Origin: Haladaptatus halobius
GTDB lineage: Archaea; Halobacteriota; Halobacteria; Halobacteriales; Haladaptataceae
Length of the DNA stretch: 64,000 bases
Reading direction: 5' to 3'
Assembly (NCBI RefSeq): GCF_020618475.1
Contig: NZ_CP085336.1
Location: 1-64,000, forward strand
Below the pieces are notes generated by a model. That model saw only the letters and a program-made list of their open reading frames with translations. It was not told the origin of the DNA and did not search any database. Both the position numbers and the translations under genes were made by a program. Below, piece after piece: positions 17,168-25,666 of the stretch. The first letter of the stretch is position 1; each line of letters starts with the position of its first letter.

Positions 17168-19507
17168 ATGAAACGTGAGCGACTGACGGTTTCGGCGGTC
17201 GAATCATACGATCTTGAGGATAGGACTGTTCGACTGGAATGTTCAGTCGAGGGGCCTCCTGAGGCTACTGAACGGACTTGGCCAGTGACTCTTCAATTCT
17301 ACGACGATCGAACCTTTCGCTTTGAACTCAAGACAAATCCCGAGGTTCCCTGCGATCGACCGTATCCAAAGTACGACGAGTCGGCCCTCGAAGAGACCAT
17401 CTCCCTCACGGCAGCGGAACGCGACGGTGCCCTTCATCTCGCCACTGACGCTCTCACCGTTGTCATTGGTCTTGAGAAGTGGCGCTTCCACGTCGAAGGC
17501 GAAGACGGCGTCGTCTTCACCGAACAGCACGAGGATATCGATGTCTTCGGGGAAGACCGTGTCGCTCCACTCGGCGGCGTTCAGGAGCAAATCAACCACA
17601 ACCCGCGACGGATTGCGGAAACGGGGACCGGATTCCGGTTGGCGCCTGATGAGAAGTTTTACGGCGTCGGAGAGCAATTCATGGAATTCGACCGGCGGGG
17701 TCGAACGATTGAGGCTTGGCATGAGGAACCTCTCGGCACCGAAACCGAACGCGCTTACAAGAACATCCCATTCCATCTCTCGACCAATGGGTATGGCCTC
17801 CTCGTGGATACGACCGCCAGAGTGACGTACGATTTCGGCACCGAATCGACCGCCAGTGGTACTATTTCAGTCGACGACGATCAGTTCGCATTTATCTTTT
17901 TCTATGGTCCATCATTGAAGGAAATTGTCCGCCAATATACTGCTTTCACCGGTCGCCCGAGCCGGCCGCCCAAGTGGAGTTTCGGAACGTGGATGTCCCG
18001 GCTTGGCTACGAATCGCGGGCCGAACTCGAGGAGATAGCTGATCGACTCCGCAAGGAGGAGATTCCCTGTGATATCTTGCACTTGGACCCGTTCTGGATG
18101 CCCCCCGGCGAGTCCTGCACCCTCGAGTGGGACACCGATCAGTTCCCCAATCCCGAGGAGATGATTACGAACCTGCGCGAGCGGAACTTCAGACTCTCTC
18201 TGTGGGAACACCCGCACGTTCCCGTCGGCACGGATGCGTTTCTCGAAGGGGTACAGAATGGGTACTTCGTCGCCGACGGAACCGGAAAGCCGTATGTGAT
18301 GGATCATACTTGTCAAGGGGAGTATCGAGGCTCTCTGGTCGACTTCACGAATCCAGATGCCGTGGAGTGGTGGAAAGAGAAACACCGGCGACTCCTCGAG
18401 ATGGGCGTTGCGGTGTTCAAGACAGATTACGGCGAGTACGTCCCCGAGGATGCCCTCTTCGATAACGGAACGAGTGGACGGGTGATGCATAATCTCTATC
18501 CATACCTGTATAATCAGGCAGTCTACGAGACGGTCGGCGAAGTCAACGGTAACCAGGAGGCCCTCGTCTGGGGTCGTGCCGCCTGGACTGGAAGCCAACA
18601 ATTCCCGATGCACTGGGGCGGCGACCCGCAAACCTCCTGGAACGGGATGGCCGCGGCACTCCGAGGTGGCTTGTCCGCCTCCCTCTCGGGAATTGCCTTC
18701 TGGAGTCACGACATCGGCGGCTTCCGTGGCACCCCGAGCGACGACCTCTACGTCAGATGGGCGCAGTTCGGTCTGCTCTCAAGCAATAGCCGATGTCACG
18801 GGACGACGCCACGGGAACCCTGGGTCTTCGGCGAGAAAGCTCTCGACATCTTCCGCACGTATGCGCAACTTCGCTACCGATTGCTCCCGTATCTCTACAC
18901 CTACGCCGAAGTCGCCACTCGAACCGGTCTCCCTGAGGTCCGGCCACTCGTACTTGAATACCAAGACGACCCGCGAACTCACCGACTCGACACCCAATAC
19001 CTCATTGGCGAAGATCTGCTCGTGGCTCCCGTCTTCGAGTCCGAGACGACCCGAAATGTCTACCTTCCGCGGGGCGAGTGGCGCCACCTCTGGGATGGTG
19101 AGCGCTACGACGGCGAACAAACTGTCGCCATCGAGTGCCCACTCAAGACAATGCCGATTTTCGTCCGTGCAGGCAGCGTCATCCCCCAACAGGAACCGAC
19201 CCAATTCGTTCAGCCGGGGACGCCAGAGGACCTTATCCTACAGGTCACTCTCGAGGACGGGACAGCACATGGACGCTACTACGACGAGACAGCGGACCGA
19301 CTTGAGATGGTGTCTATCAAGACGAACGAACAGACCCTCCAGGTAGAGGTTCCATTGCTTTCGGCCACCCGCCTTGAGTTCGAGATCGTGGATGCCGACG
19401 ACTTCTCAGAGATTGTTATCAACGGCGACGCCCTATCATATACCGAAGCCGACCCAGAACTGGGCGAGTGGACGCGTTCAGCGGGGTCGCTTGTAGCGGT
19501 GATATAA
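17168..19507 (+). CDS. Glycoside hydrolase family 31, alpha-xylosidase-like
   Basis: 779 residues without a signal peptide. The catalytic nucleophile is D420 in FKTDYGEYVP and the acid/base D486 in HWGGDPQTSW. Both positions and motifs follow E. coli YicI alpha-xylosidase (D416/D482) with a constant offset of four. The conserved LSGIAFWSHDIGGF follows. Such enzymes remove alpha-1,6-xylose from isoprimeverose or xyloglucan oligosaccharides. It is divergent from GH3 and followed by the importer ATPase gene after 80 bp. Together with GH3 this suggests stepwise trimming of xyloglucan fragments inside the cell. Alpha-glucosidase activity is the alternative. Confidence 0.85.
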   Translation: MKRERLTVSAVESYDLEDRTVRLECSVEGPPEATERTWPVTLQFYDDRTFRFELKTNPEVPCDRPYPKYDESALEETISLTAAERDGALHLATDALTVVIGLEKWRFHVEGEDGVVFTEQHEDIDVFGEDRVAPLGGVQEQINHNPRRIAETGTGFRLAPDEKFYGVGEQFMEFDRRGRTIEAWHEEPLGTETERAYKNIPFHLSTNGYGLLVDTTARVTYDFGTESTASGTISVDDDQFAFIFFYGPSLKEIVRQYTAFTGRPSRPPKWSFGTWMSRLGYESRAELEEIADRLRKEEIPCDILHLDPFWMPPGESCTLEWDTDQFPNPEEMITNLRERNFRLSLWEHPHVPVGTDAFLEGVQNGYFVADGTGKPYVMDHTCQGEYRGSLVDFTNPDAVEWWKEKHRRLLEMGVAVFKTDYGEYVPEDALFDNGTSGRVMHNLYPYLYNQAVYETVGEVNGNQEALVWGRAAWTGSQQFPMHWGGDPQTSWNGMAAALRGGLSASLSGIAFWSHDIGGFRGTPSDDLYVRWAQFGLLSSNSRCHGTTPREPWVFGEKALDIFRTYAQLRYRLLPYLYTYAEVATRTGLPEVRPLVLEYQDDPRTHRLDTQYLIGEDLLVAPVFESETTRNVYLPRGEWRHLWDGERYDGEQTVAIECPLKTMPIFVRAGSVIPQQEPTQFVQPGTPEDLILQVTLEDGTAHGRYYDETADRLEMVSIKTNEQTLQVEVPLLSATRLEFEIVDADDFSEIVINGDALSYTEADPELGEWTRSAGSLVAVI

Positions 19508-19587
19508 CAACCCACCGCCGCACTCTGTCATACCGAGGCAAGGAATTTAATACCGAGGCCTTAGACACTATAGGCAAGACTGCAACC

Positions 19588-20718
19588 ATGGGAAAACTCG
19601 AGTTGAACGATTTGACGAAGGTGTTCGGTGATGGCGAATCCAACATCATCGCCGTCGACGGATTGAATGTCACAATAGAGAACGGGGACTTTCTCGTCCT
19701 CGTTGGACCCTCTGGGTGTGGGAAATCGACGACGCTTCGATGTATCGCTGGACTGGAGCGTACAACCAGCGGCGAAATACGGCTCGACGGTCGGAATATC
19801 ACCGATGCCAAACCGAAAGATCGGGACATGGCGATGGTGTTCCAAAACTACGCGCTGTATCCGCATATGACGGTTCGAAAAAACATTGGATACGGACTGA
19901 AGATAACGACGAATCTTTCGGACGGTGAAATCACCGAACGAGTCGAGTCGACGGCGGAACTGCTCGAGATCAGTGATCTTCTCGACCAGAAACCAAAGGA
20001 ACTCTCAGGCGGACAGCAGCAACGCGTCGCGCTTGGGCGAGCCATCATCCGTGAGCCTGAGGTGTTCCTCATGGACGAGCCTCTTTCCAATCTCGACGCG
20101 AAGCTCCGAACCCAGATGCGGACGGAAATCCAGCAGCTCCAGCAGGACATGGACATTACCACGATTTACGTCACCCACGACCAGACAGAGGCGATGACCA
20201 TGGGTGATCGCATTGCCATCCTCAATAACGGACAACTGCAGCAAATCGGCACGCCACTCGAATGTTACCATCAACCTGATAATCAGTTCGTTGCGGGTTT
20301 CATCGGCTCACCATCCATGAATTTCCTCTCGACAACTCGTGAGGAGGGCCGGTTAATCAACGACGCATTCGAGCTTAAACTTTCTGAGGAGACGCTGTCA
20401 CTGCTCGAGGGAACACCTGACCAATTGACACTCGGCATTCGCCCAGAGCACATCGAACTGACCGACGGAACTCAGCCGGATGCCATCGTAACGCAGGTCG
20501 CTGTTGTGGAACCGATGGGGGAGGTGACTTACGCCTATATCGAAATTGGTGATGAGACCTATACTCTCAGTGTCGACGGCGAAACCCGTATCGGCGCTGG
20601 AGACGATATTGCCGTCGTCTTCCCGGAGGAAAAGATTCACCTGTTCGATAGCCGGTCTGGCGAGGCAATCAAGAATAGTACGTTGACCGATTCCATCGAG
20701 CCAGCGCAGCAGTTGTAG
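19588..20718 (+). CDS. ABC sugar importer ATP-binding protein (UgpC/MsmK type)
   Basis: 376 residues. Walker A GPSGCGKST is at 40-48, the LSGGQ signature at 139-143, Walker B VFLMDEP at 159-165 and the H-loop in YVTHDQTEA. A C-terminal MalK-like regulatory region (OB/TOBE, about 235-370) follows. It energises the importer encoded at 8.5-11.9 kb, whose permease operon lacks its own ATPase. The start MGKLELNDL at 19588 is chosen because the family's conserved N-terminus begins here. The open frame runs 40 codons further upstream into unrelated residues overlapping the GH31 stop. Confidence 0.88.
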   Translation: MGKLELNDLTKVFGDGESNIIAVDGLNVTIENGDFLVLVGPSGCGKSTTLRCIAGLERTTSGEIRLDGRNITDAKPKDRDMAMVFQNYALYPHMTVRKNIGYGLKITTNLSDGEITERVESTAELLEISDLLDQKPKELSGGQQQRVALGRAIIREPEVFLMDEPLSNLDAKLRTQMRTEIQQLQQDMDITTIYVTHDQTEAMTMGDRIAILNNGQLQQIGTPLECYHQPDNQFVAGFIGSPSMNFLSTTREEGRLINDAFELKLSEETLSLLEGTPDQLTLGIRPEHIELTDGTQPDAIVTQVAVVEPMGEVTYAYIEIGDETYTLSVDGETRIGAGDDIAVVFPEEKIHLFDSRSGEAIKNSTLTDSIEPAQQL

Positions 20719-20725
20719 CGGATCC

Positions 20726-20742
20726 GTTTGGTGATTGCAAAC
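20726..20742 (+). repeat. 17-nt operator-like repeat, copy 1
   Basis: GTTTGGTGATTGCAAAC has GTTTG-N7-CAAAC symmetry and lies 32-48 nt before the iclR start. It abuts the likely TATA (attaag, 20743-20748). An exact inverted copy lies at 21690-21706, 137 bp after the gene. Autoregulation by the IclR protein is the simplest reading. Confidence 0.55.
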
Positions 20743-20773
20743 AATTAAGTTGCTTGTTTAGGTATAGCTCGCT

Positions 20774-21553
20774 ATGAACAACCAATCGACACCGTCCGAA
20801 GGTGGCCGGCGGATACAGGCGGTGGCAACCACGTGTGACCTGTTGAATGTTCTTCGAGAGCTAGACGGTGCAGGGGTCTCCGAACTCGCTCGAGAGACCG
20901 ACTACTCGAAGGCGACAGTCCACTCCCATCTGGCGACGCTCTTAGATAATGAGTTCGTGGTCAAGCGAGAGAACCACTACGAGATTAGCCTCAAGTTCGT
21001 CGATTTTGGCGAGTTCGCGAAAAACGGCGTTGCGATTCACGACATCGCTGCACAGGAAGTCAATAAGCTTGCCGAACAGACCGGGGAAGTCGCACAGTTC
21101 ATGGTTGAAGAGCACGGCCGTGGTGTATATTTACATAAGGCCCGTGGCGAAAATGCGATTCGGACCGCCTCGTATACAGGAGAACGAAAGGATCTCCATT
21201 GCACCGCGCTGGGAAAAGCGATTCTAGCTCAGTTCTCCCGTGAGCACGTCGAGGAGATAATCGACGGCCAGGGGATGCCCGCACACACTGAGAACACGAT
21301 CACGACTCGGGAGGAATTATTTGACAATTTGGAGATAATTCGCCAAGAAAATGTCGCCTATGACGACGAAGAGGTGTTATCTGGACTCCGATGCATTGCG
21401 GCACCAATCGGCTATAAGAACGGAGATATTCAGGGTGCGATCAGTATCTCCGGGCCTACCAGTCGGTTTAAAGGGAAACGGTTCCGTGAAGAGTTGGCAG
21501 AAACTGTCCGAAGCGCGGCAAACGTAATCGAAGTGAATTCAGTTCACGTCTGA
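20774..21553 (+). CDS. IclR family transcriptional regulator (sugar cluster)
   Basis: 259 residues. The N-terminal winged helix spans about 15-70 (VSELARETDYSKATVHSHLATL is helix-turn-helix). The C-terminal IclR effector domain spans about 80-255 and includes GKAILAQF and GLRCIAAPI. It is the only regulator in the 20-kb sugar island. In Haloferax an IclR protein (XacR) activates pentose-degradation genes, so the same role is likely. It follows the importer ATPase gene and has its own promoter region carrying the operator-like repeat. Confidence 0.88.
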   Translation: MNNQSTPSEGGRRIQAVATTCDLLNVLRELDGAGVSELARETDYSKATVHSHLATLLDNEFVVKRENHYEISLKFVDFGEFAKNGVAIHDIAAQEVNKLAEQTGEVAQFMVEEHGRGVYLHKARGENAIRTASYTGERKDLHCTALGKAILAQFSREHVEEIIDGQGMPAHTENTITTREELFDNLEIIRQENVAYDDEEVLSGLRCIAAPIGYKNGDIQGAISISGPTSRFKGKRFREELAETVRSAANVIEVNSVHV

Positions 21554-21689
21554 CTTTTTGCTTCTCGCAAACGAAATCACAGCAGATGTAAAGTGATGCG
21601 ATGAGGAAAATCTCGGGATAGACTGCCTTTCTATGGATATTCTCGGTGAATACGTGTTAGAGTTGAAAAGATCGATACGCGTTCGTTGT

Positions 21690-21706
21690 GTTTGCAATCA
21701 CCAAAC
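21690..21706 (-). repeat. 17-nt operator-like repeat, copy 2 (inverted)
   Basis: GTTTGCAATCACCAAAC is the exact reverse complement of copy 1 at 20726-20742. No gene start lies close by, so it may be a remnant promoter, an auxiliary operator for looping, or one end of a small cassette containing iclR. Confidence 0.5.
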
Positions 21707-22450
21707 ACACGTCCGGGATGAACAAACAGAAACATGGCGCATTGCGGTGACAAACGATCCGATTGAGACGTTTCAAGCAATCAGGATTACAACTATAGGT
21801 TTGTAATCCATCATGGACAAAATACTGTGGTTACCATCGGACAATCCGCGAAACCTACTGAGTGGACCTAAGACGGTAAATTCTAATTCGATAGCAGGGA
21901 GGATCATTCCGACATCGTCATCACGAAGCATGAGAAGAACTGAACGCTGTTGTGGACGCGTCGTCAGTTGGAATAATAATGTGAGCGATTTTAATGGTAC
22001 GAACACCTTCTCGATGGCGGTGACTGATTGGAGTGAAATTTACGTTCTTGAGCGCGATTGGTGGTTGGAGTAGTCGGCTATTGTGAGCTTCTTTTTGTGT
22101 GCTGGACCAATCCAGGCCCACCGGCCATTCCGTCGTTCTCGACCACCATTTCGGCGGCCGGCAGCCACGACTATCATAGCGGTCGCTATCGAACAGTAGA
22201 GTGAACAGAAAATGACTATTCAACGAATATTGATATAATCTGTTAATATCGATCATGTACTAGTGAATTGGATTGACTGTAATATAAACATATGCAAGCC
22301 AACAGTCCACTGGTCGCGTCACTGATCGGGTCAGCATACAGGTGTTAGCGTGAATCTCGTCGTTCTCGGCGGTGGTGTCAACGTGCTCAGACACATCAAC
22401 ATTAAAGATAAACTGTTCTATATGTACGTGTTTCTCTGCCGCCTTGGCAT

Positions 22451-22657
22451 TCACGTTCTGCAAGTAATTTGGTATTCTTGGTCTTTAAGAATTGCATTTT
22501 GAAGGCTAATGCCGGGTATACACTCATTCAGTGCTAAAATTAGGTATTCGATTGGAAGCCGAAGATCGCACCAACGACAATGCAAAAAAAAATCTCCGTC
22601 GATTAATTCGACATAGGAATTGAGACCATCGTACTCGCCATCTGTTACTATTCTCAC
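22451..22657 (-). CDS. Possible small protein with one CxxC motif
   Basis: 68 residues from a GTG start. The sequence is acidic and contains HCRWCDLRLP, a single CxxC near residue 29, then a leucine-rich helix-like stretch. I do not recognise a family. The reading is coding-like compared with other frames of this AT-rich stretch, but no well-placed promoter is visible. It could be a remnant. Confidence 0.25.
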   Translation of the reverse strand: MRIVTDGEYDGLNSYVELIDGDFFLHCRWCDLRLPIEYLILALNECIPGISLQNAILKDQEYQITCRT

Positions 22658-22822
22658 GCCGTATTTACATATATCGTCTGTTTTTCAAATGATTTATTTT
22701 ATATATTCTTATATTATATGTATTTAATATAGTATTAATTCTGCCATGGAAATGCATATCAAACTAATTCAAATCAACCCCACCTCCTCGATTCGTTTCC
22801 AAATTTTTTACCAGACAATACA

Positions 22823-22830
22823 CTTTTACC
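22823..22830 (+). promoter_or_regulatory. TATA element of the monooxygenase gene
   Basis: CTTTTACC, 23-30 nt before the ATG at 22853, consistent with a leaderless transcript. Confidence 0.4.
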
Positions 22831-22852
22831 GTGTGTCCCCGCTTACATTGAC

Positions 22853-23872
22853 ATGAACCTCGGCTTCTCGCCGATTCAGGGCGACCACCACTACGACGAG
22901 CTACTCGAGGAGGTCCAGTATGCCGAGGCGAACGGGCTCGACTCGGTCTTCCTCCAAGAACACCACGAGGCGTCGGTCGATCAGTATTGGTCGGACCCGC
23001 TCTCGGTACTCCAGGGGGTCGCAACCGTCACCGACGAGATCGACCTCGGGACAGCCATTCTGCTGCTCCCACTGTACGACCCCATTCGACTCGCTGAGCG
23101 TGGTGCGATCCTCGACGGGCTCTCCGACGGCAGGTTCGTCCTTGGCGCGGCGGTCGGCTACCGCCCCCGCGAGTTTGAGCTCTTCGAAGTCGACCGGGAC
23201 CGACGTGGCGAGATATACGAAGAGTACCTCACGCTCGTCTCTCGCTTATGGCGCGAGGAGCGGGTGAGCTTCGACGGTGAGTTCCGAAGCGTCGACGAGT
23301 TCCAGTGTACGCCGCGGCCGGCGTCGTCCCCACGACCCCGCATCTGGGTCGGTGGTTATCACGACGTCGTCCTCGACCGGACCGCCAGGCTTCGCTCGCA
23401 GGGAGTCGTCGACTGCTGGTTCCCGGGCACGCAGCCGGACCGGGAGGGCCTCGCCGCGCGACGCGACACATTCGACGACATGCTCGCAGACCGAGGCGTC
23501 CCCCCCGACGACGTCGACCAACCACTGTTCCGGGACGGCATCGTCGCCGAGACGACGGAGGAGGCGGTCGACCTTGCCCAGGAGCATCTCGTCTCGGGCT
23601 ATGAAAAACAGTACAAGGACCGGGGACACGAGGCTTCGGAGCGCGGCGACCTCGGCCACGACGTCATCCACGATGACTACGACCCGCACGATCTCATCGA
23701 GAACCGGTTCATCGTCGGCACCCCCGACGACTGGGTCGAGGAGCTCCACGCGTACGAGGAGGAGCTCGGCGCTGACCATGTCGTCACTCGCATCTACTTT
23801 GAGGGGATGTCCCATGAGGATATGATGCACCAGCTTGATCTCCTCTGTTCAGAGGTTGCTCCAAGGGTGTAG
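22853..23872 (+). CDS. LLM-class flavin-dependent oxidoreductase
   Basis: 339 residues of the bacterial-luciferase-like TIM-barrel family, which uses reduced FMN or F420. Recognisable segments are GFSPIQGDHHY at the N-terminus, ANGLDSVFLQEHHEA, LGTAILLLPLYDPIRLAERGAILDGLSDGRFVLG and PRIWVGGY. It precedes the hydantoinase genes by 42 bp in the same direction. In pyrimidine breakdown the Rut pathway starts with an LLM monooxygenase (RutA), but this protein is not recognisably RutA itself, so substrate is unknown. Confidence 0.8.
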   Translation: MNLGFSPIQGDHHYDELLEEVQYAEANGLDSVFLQEHHEASVDQYWSDPLSVLQGVATVTDEIDLGTAILLLPLYDPIRLAERGAILDGLSDGRFVLGAAVGYRPREFELFEVDRDRRGEIYEEYLTLVSRLWREERVSFDGEFRSVDEFQCTPRPASSPRPRIWVGGYHDVVLDRTARLRSQGVVDCWFPGTQPDREGLAARRDTFDDMLADRGVPPDDVDQPLFRDGIVAETTEEAVDLAQEHLVSGYEKQYKDRGHEASERGDLGHDVIHDDYDPHDLIENRFIVGTPDDWVEELHAYEEELGADHVVTRIYFEGMSHEDMMHQLDLLCSEVAPRV

Positions 23873-23883
23873 CGCACCACAGA

Positions 23884-23889
23884 TTTATC
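23884..23889 (+). promoter_or_regulatory. TATA element of the hydantoinase genes
   Basis: TTTATC lies 26-31 nt before the ATG at 23915, in the 42-bp gap after the monooxygenase gene, so hyuB-hyuA can be transcribed independently. Confidence 0.45.
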
Positions 23890-23914
23890 ACTGCTGCCCA
23901 AGAGCAAACAGCCG

Positions 23915-25666
23915 ATGCCAACCGCAGGGGAGCTAGAGATATTTCGACACTCACTGAAGAGTATCGTCGAGGAGATGGGCGTGACGTTACAGCGGACCGC
24001 CTACTCGACCAACATCAAGATTCGACGCGATCACACCTGCGCGATATTCGACTCAAACCTCCGGCACATCGCCCAGCACGACATCGCCCCACAGCACGTC
24101 GGGTCGATGGTTTCTGTCGTCCCGCAGAACATGCGCGAGCGAGTGGGTGATCTCGAACCCGGCGACGGAATTCTTATCAACGATCCGTACCGGGGAGCCG
24201 TTCACCTGCCAGACGTGATGGTCATCTCACCGCTGTTCCACGATGGCGAAATCGCCGGCTATGCGGCGAACTCAGCGCACCACGTCGACATCGGCGGGTC
24301 GACACCCGGTGGGATTCCGAATGATAGTACCGAGCTGTTCGCAGAAGGGCTCATCATGCCCGGTGTCAGGGCGATTCGAGACTGGGAGTTCGACGAGGAG
24401 ATGTTAAACCTGATCACGCGAAATGTCCGGGGATCCGACATGCGCCTCGGCGACTACCGCGCACAACTGGCCGCGAACAAGATCGGCGAGGAGCGCCTGA
24501 GTAACCTGTTTGACGAGTACGGCGCCGACGCGATAGACGAGTACCTCGACGAGTTACTGGACTACACGGAGCGGCGCGTTCGGGCGGCTATCTCTGATCT
24601 GCCTAATGGAACGTATCAGGCCGAAGACTACATGGACGGCGACGGTGTCGTCGACGAACCTGTCCTGTTAGATCTCATGCTCGAGGTTGACGACGACGAG
24701 ATGACCATCGACTTCACAGGGACAGCGGAGCAGAACACGGGTCCGCTCAACTGCACGCCCGCGATGGCATTCGCTGGGTCGATGGCGGTCATCATGGCCC
24801 TGCTTGGCGAAGACCTGCCAAAGAATGAGGGGTTCTACCGACCGTTCGAGACTATCACGCCTGAAGGGACGATGGTCAATCCCGTCGATGACGCCCCCGT
24901 TGCCGGCGGATGGGAGATAGCGATGCGTGCTGGCGACCTCGTGACGAAGGCGATGGCCGACGCCCTTCCCGAGGAGACGGTCGCCGCGACGAAAGGTATC
25001 GTCTGCAACATTGCCTACGGCGGACGCGACCCGCGGGACGACGAGAAGTACGTCTACTATGAAACGGTGGCAGGCGGCTACGGCGCTCGCGCCGAGAAAG
25101 ACGGCATGGAGGCCGTTCAGACCCACTTCCAGAACACCGCAAACAGCCCCATCGAAGAGTTGGAATCCGAGATACCCCTCTATGTCCGCAAGTACGAGTT
25201 GATTCAGAACTCCGCGGGTGCGGGGCGTACGCGCGGGGGAATGGGCGTGCGGCGCGATATGGAGTTCTACGATCAATCGGCTTCCTTTTCGCTGCTCACC
25301 GACCGCGCCAAGTCCAAACCGTGGGGACTCTTCGGCGGTAAAAGCGGCTTCGCGGCACAATACATTATCAACCCGGATGGCGACGACCCGACGACAGTGA
25401 GTTCGAAATCCACGACACAACTCGAACCGAACGACGTCGCGAGCGTACAGACGCCAGGGGGCGGTGGGTACGGGGATCCTCTGGAGCGACCGCCCGAGAA
25501 AGTGCTCGAAGATGTGATAAACGAGAAGGTGAGCGTGGAGGTGGCCCACGAGGAGTATGGCGTCGTGGTCGACCACGAGCGCCGGGCAGTCGACGAGGTC
25601 GCGACCGAGGAGAAACGCGCTGAGTTGGCCGAGACCGCCGCAACTAATGGGGATACGGAGGAATGA
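23915..25666 (+). CDS. hyuB: Hydantoinase B/oxoprolinase family protein
   Basis: 583 residues, the usual length for HyuB. These proteins pair with HyuA to hydrolyse five-membered cyclic imides (hydantoins, 5-oxoproline) or to carboxylate ketones with ATP. Visible family features are the N-terminal EIFRHSLKSIVEEMGVTLQRTAYS, DHTCAIFD, NDPYRGAVHLPDV, the HHVDIGG segment and the C-terminal PGGGGYGDP. Its stop overlaps the hyuA start by four bases (ATGA), implying translational coupling and a 1:1 complex. Oxoprolinase, N-methylhydantoinase and acetophenone-carboxylase-like activity are the options. Confidence 0.85.
   Translation: MPTAGELEIFRHSLKSIVEEMGVTLQRTAYSTNIKIRRDHTCAIFDSNLRHIAQHDIAPQHVGSMVSVVPQNMRERVGDLEPGDGILINDPYRGAVHLPDVMVISPLFHDGEIAGYAANSAHHVDIGGSTPGGIPNDSTELFAEGLIMPGVRAIRDWEFDEEMLNLITRNVRGSDMRLGDYRAQLAANKIGEERLSNLFDEYGADAIDEYLDELLDYTERRVRAAISDLPNGTYQAEDYMDGDGVVDEPVLLDLMLEVDDDEMTIDFTGTAEQNTGPLNCTPAMAFAGSMAVIMALLGEDLPKNEGFYRPFETITPEGTMVNPVDDAPVAGGWEIAMRAGDLVTKAMADALPEETVAATKGIVCNIAYGGRDPRDDEKYVYYETVAGGYGARAEKDGMEAVQTHFQNTANSPIEELESEIPLYVRKYELIQNSAGAGRTRGGMGVRRDMEFYDQSASFSLLTDRAKSKPWGLFGGKSGFAAQYIINPDGDDPTTVSSKSTTQLEPNDVASVQTPGGGGYGDPLERPPEKVLEDVINEKVSVEVAHEEYGVVVDHERRAVDEVATEEKRAELAETAATNGDTEE

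Larger units (their letters stand above)
21554..22852. other. Long AT-rich region without a clear gene
   Basis: 1.3 kb between the iclR gene and the monooxygenase gene. GC falls sharply after 22.2 kb. It contains the second 17-nt repeat (21690-21706) and one weak candidate gene on the minus strand (22451-22657). All other frames are short and uncharacteristic. Confidence 0.4.
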
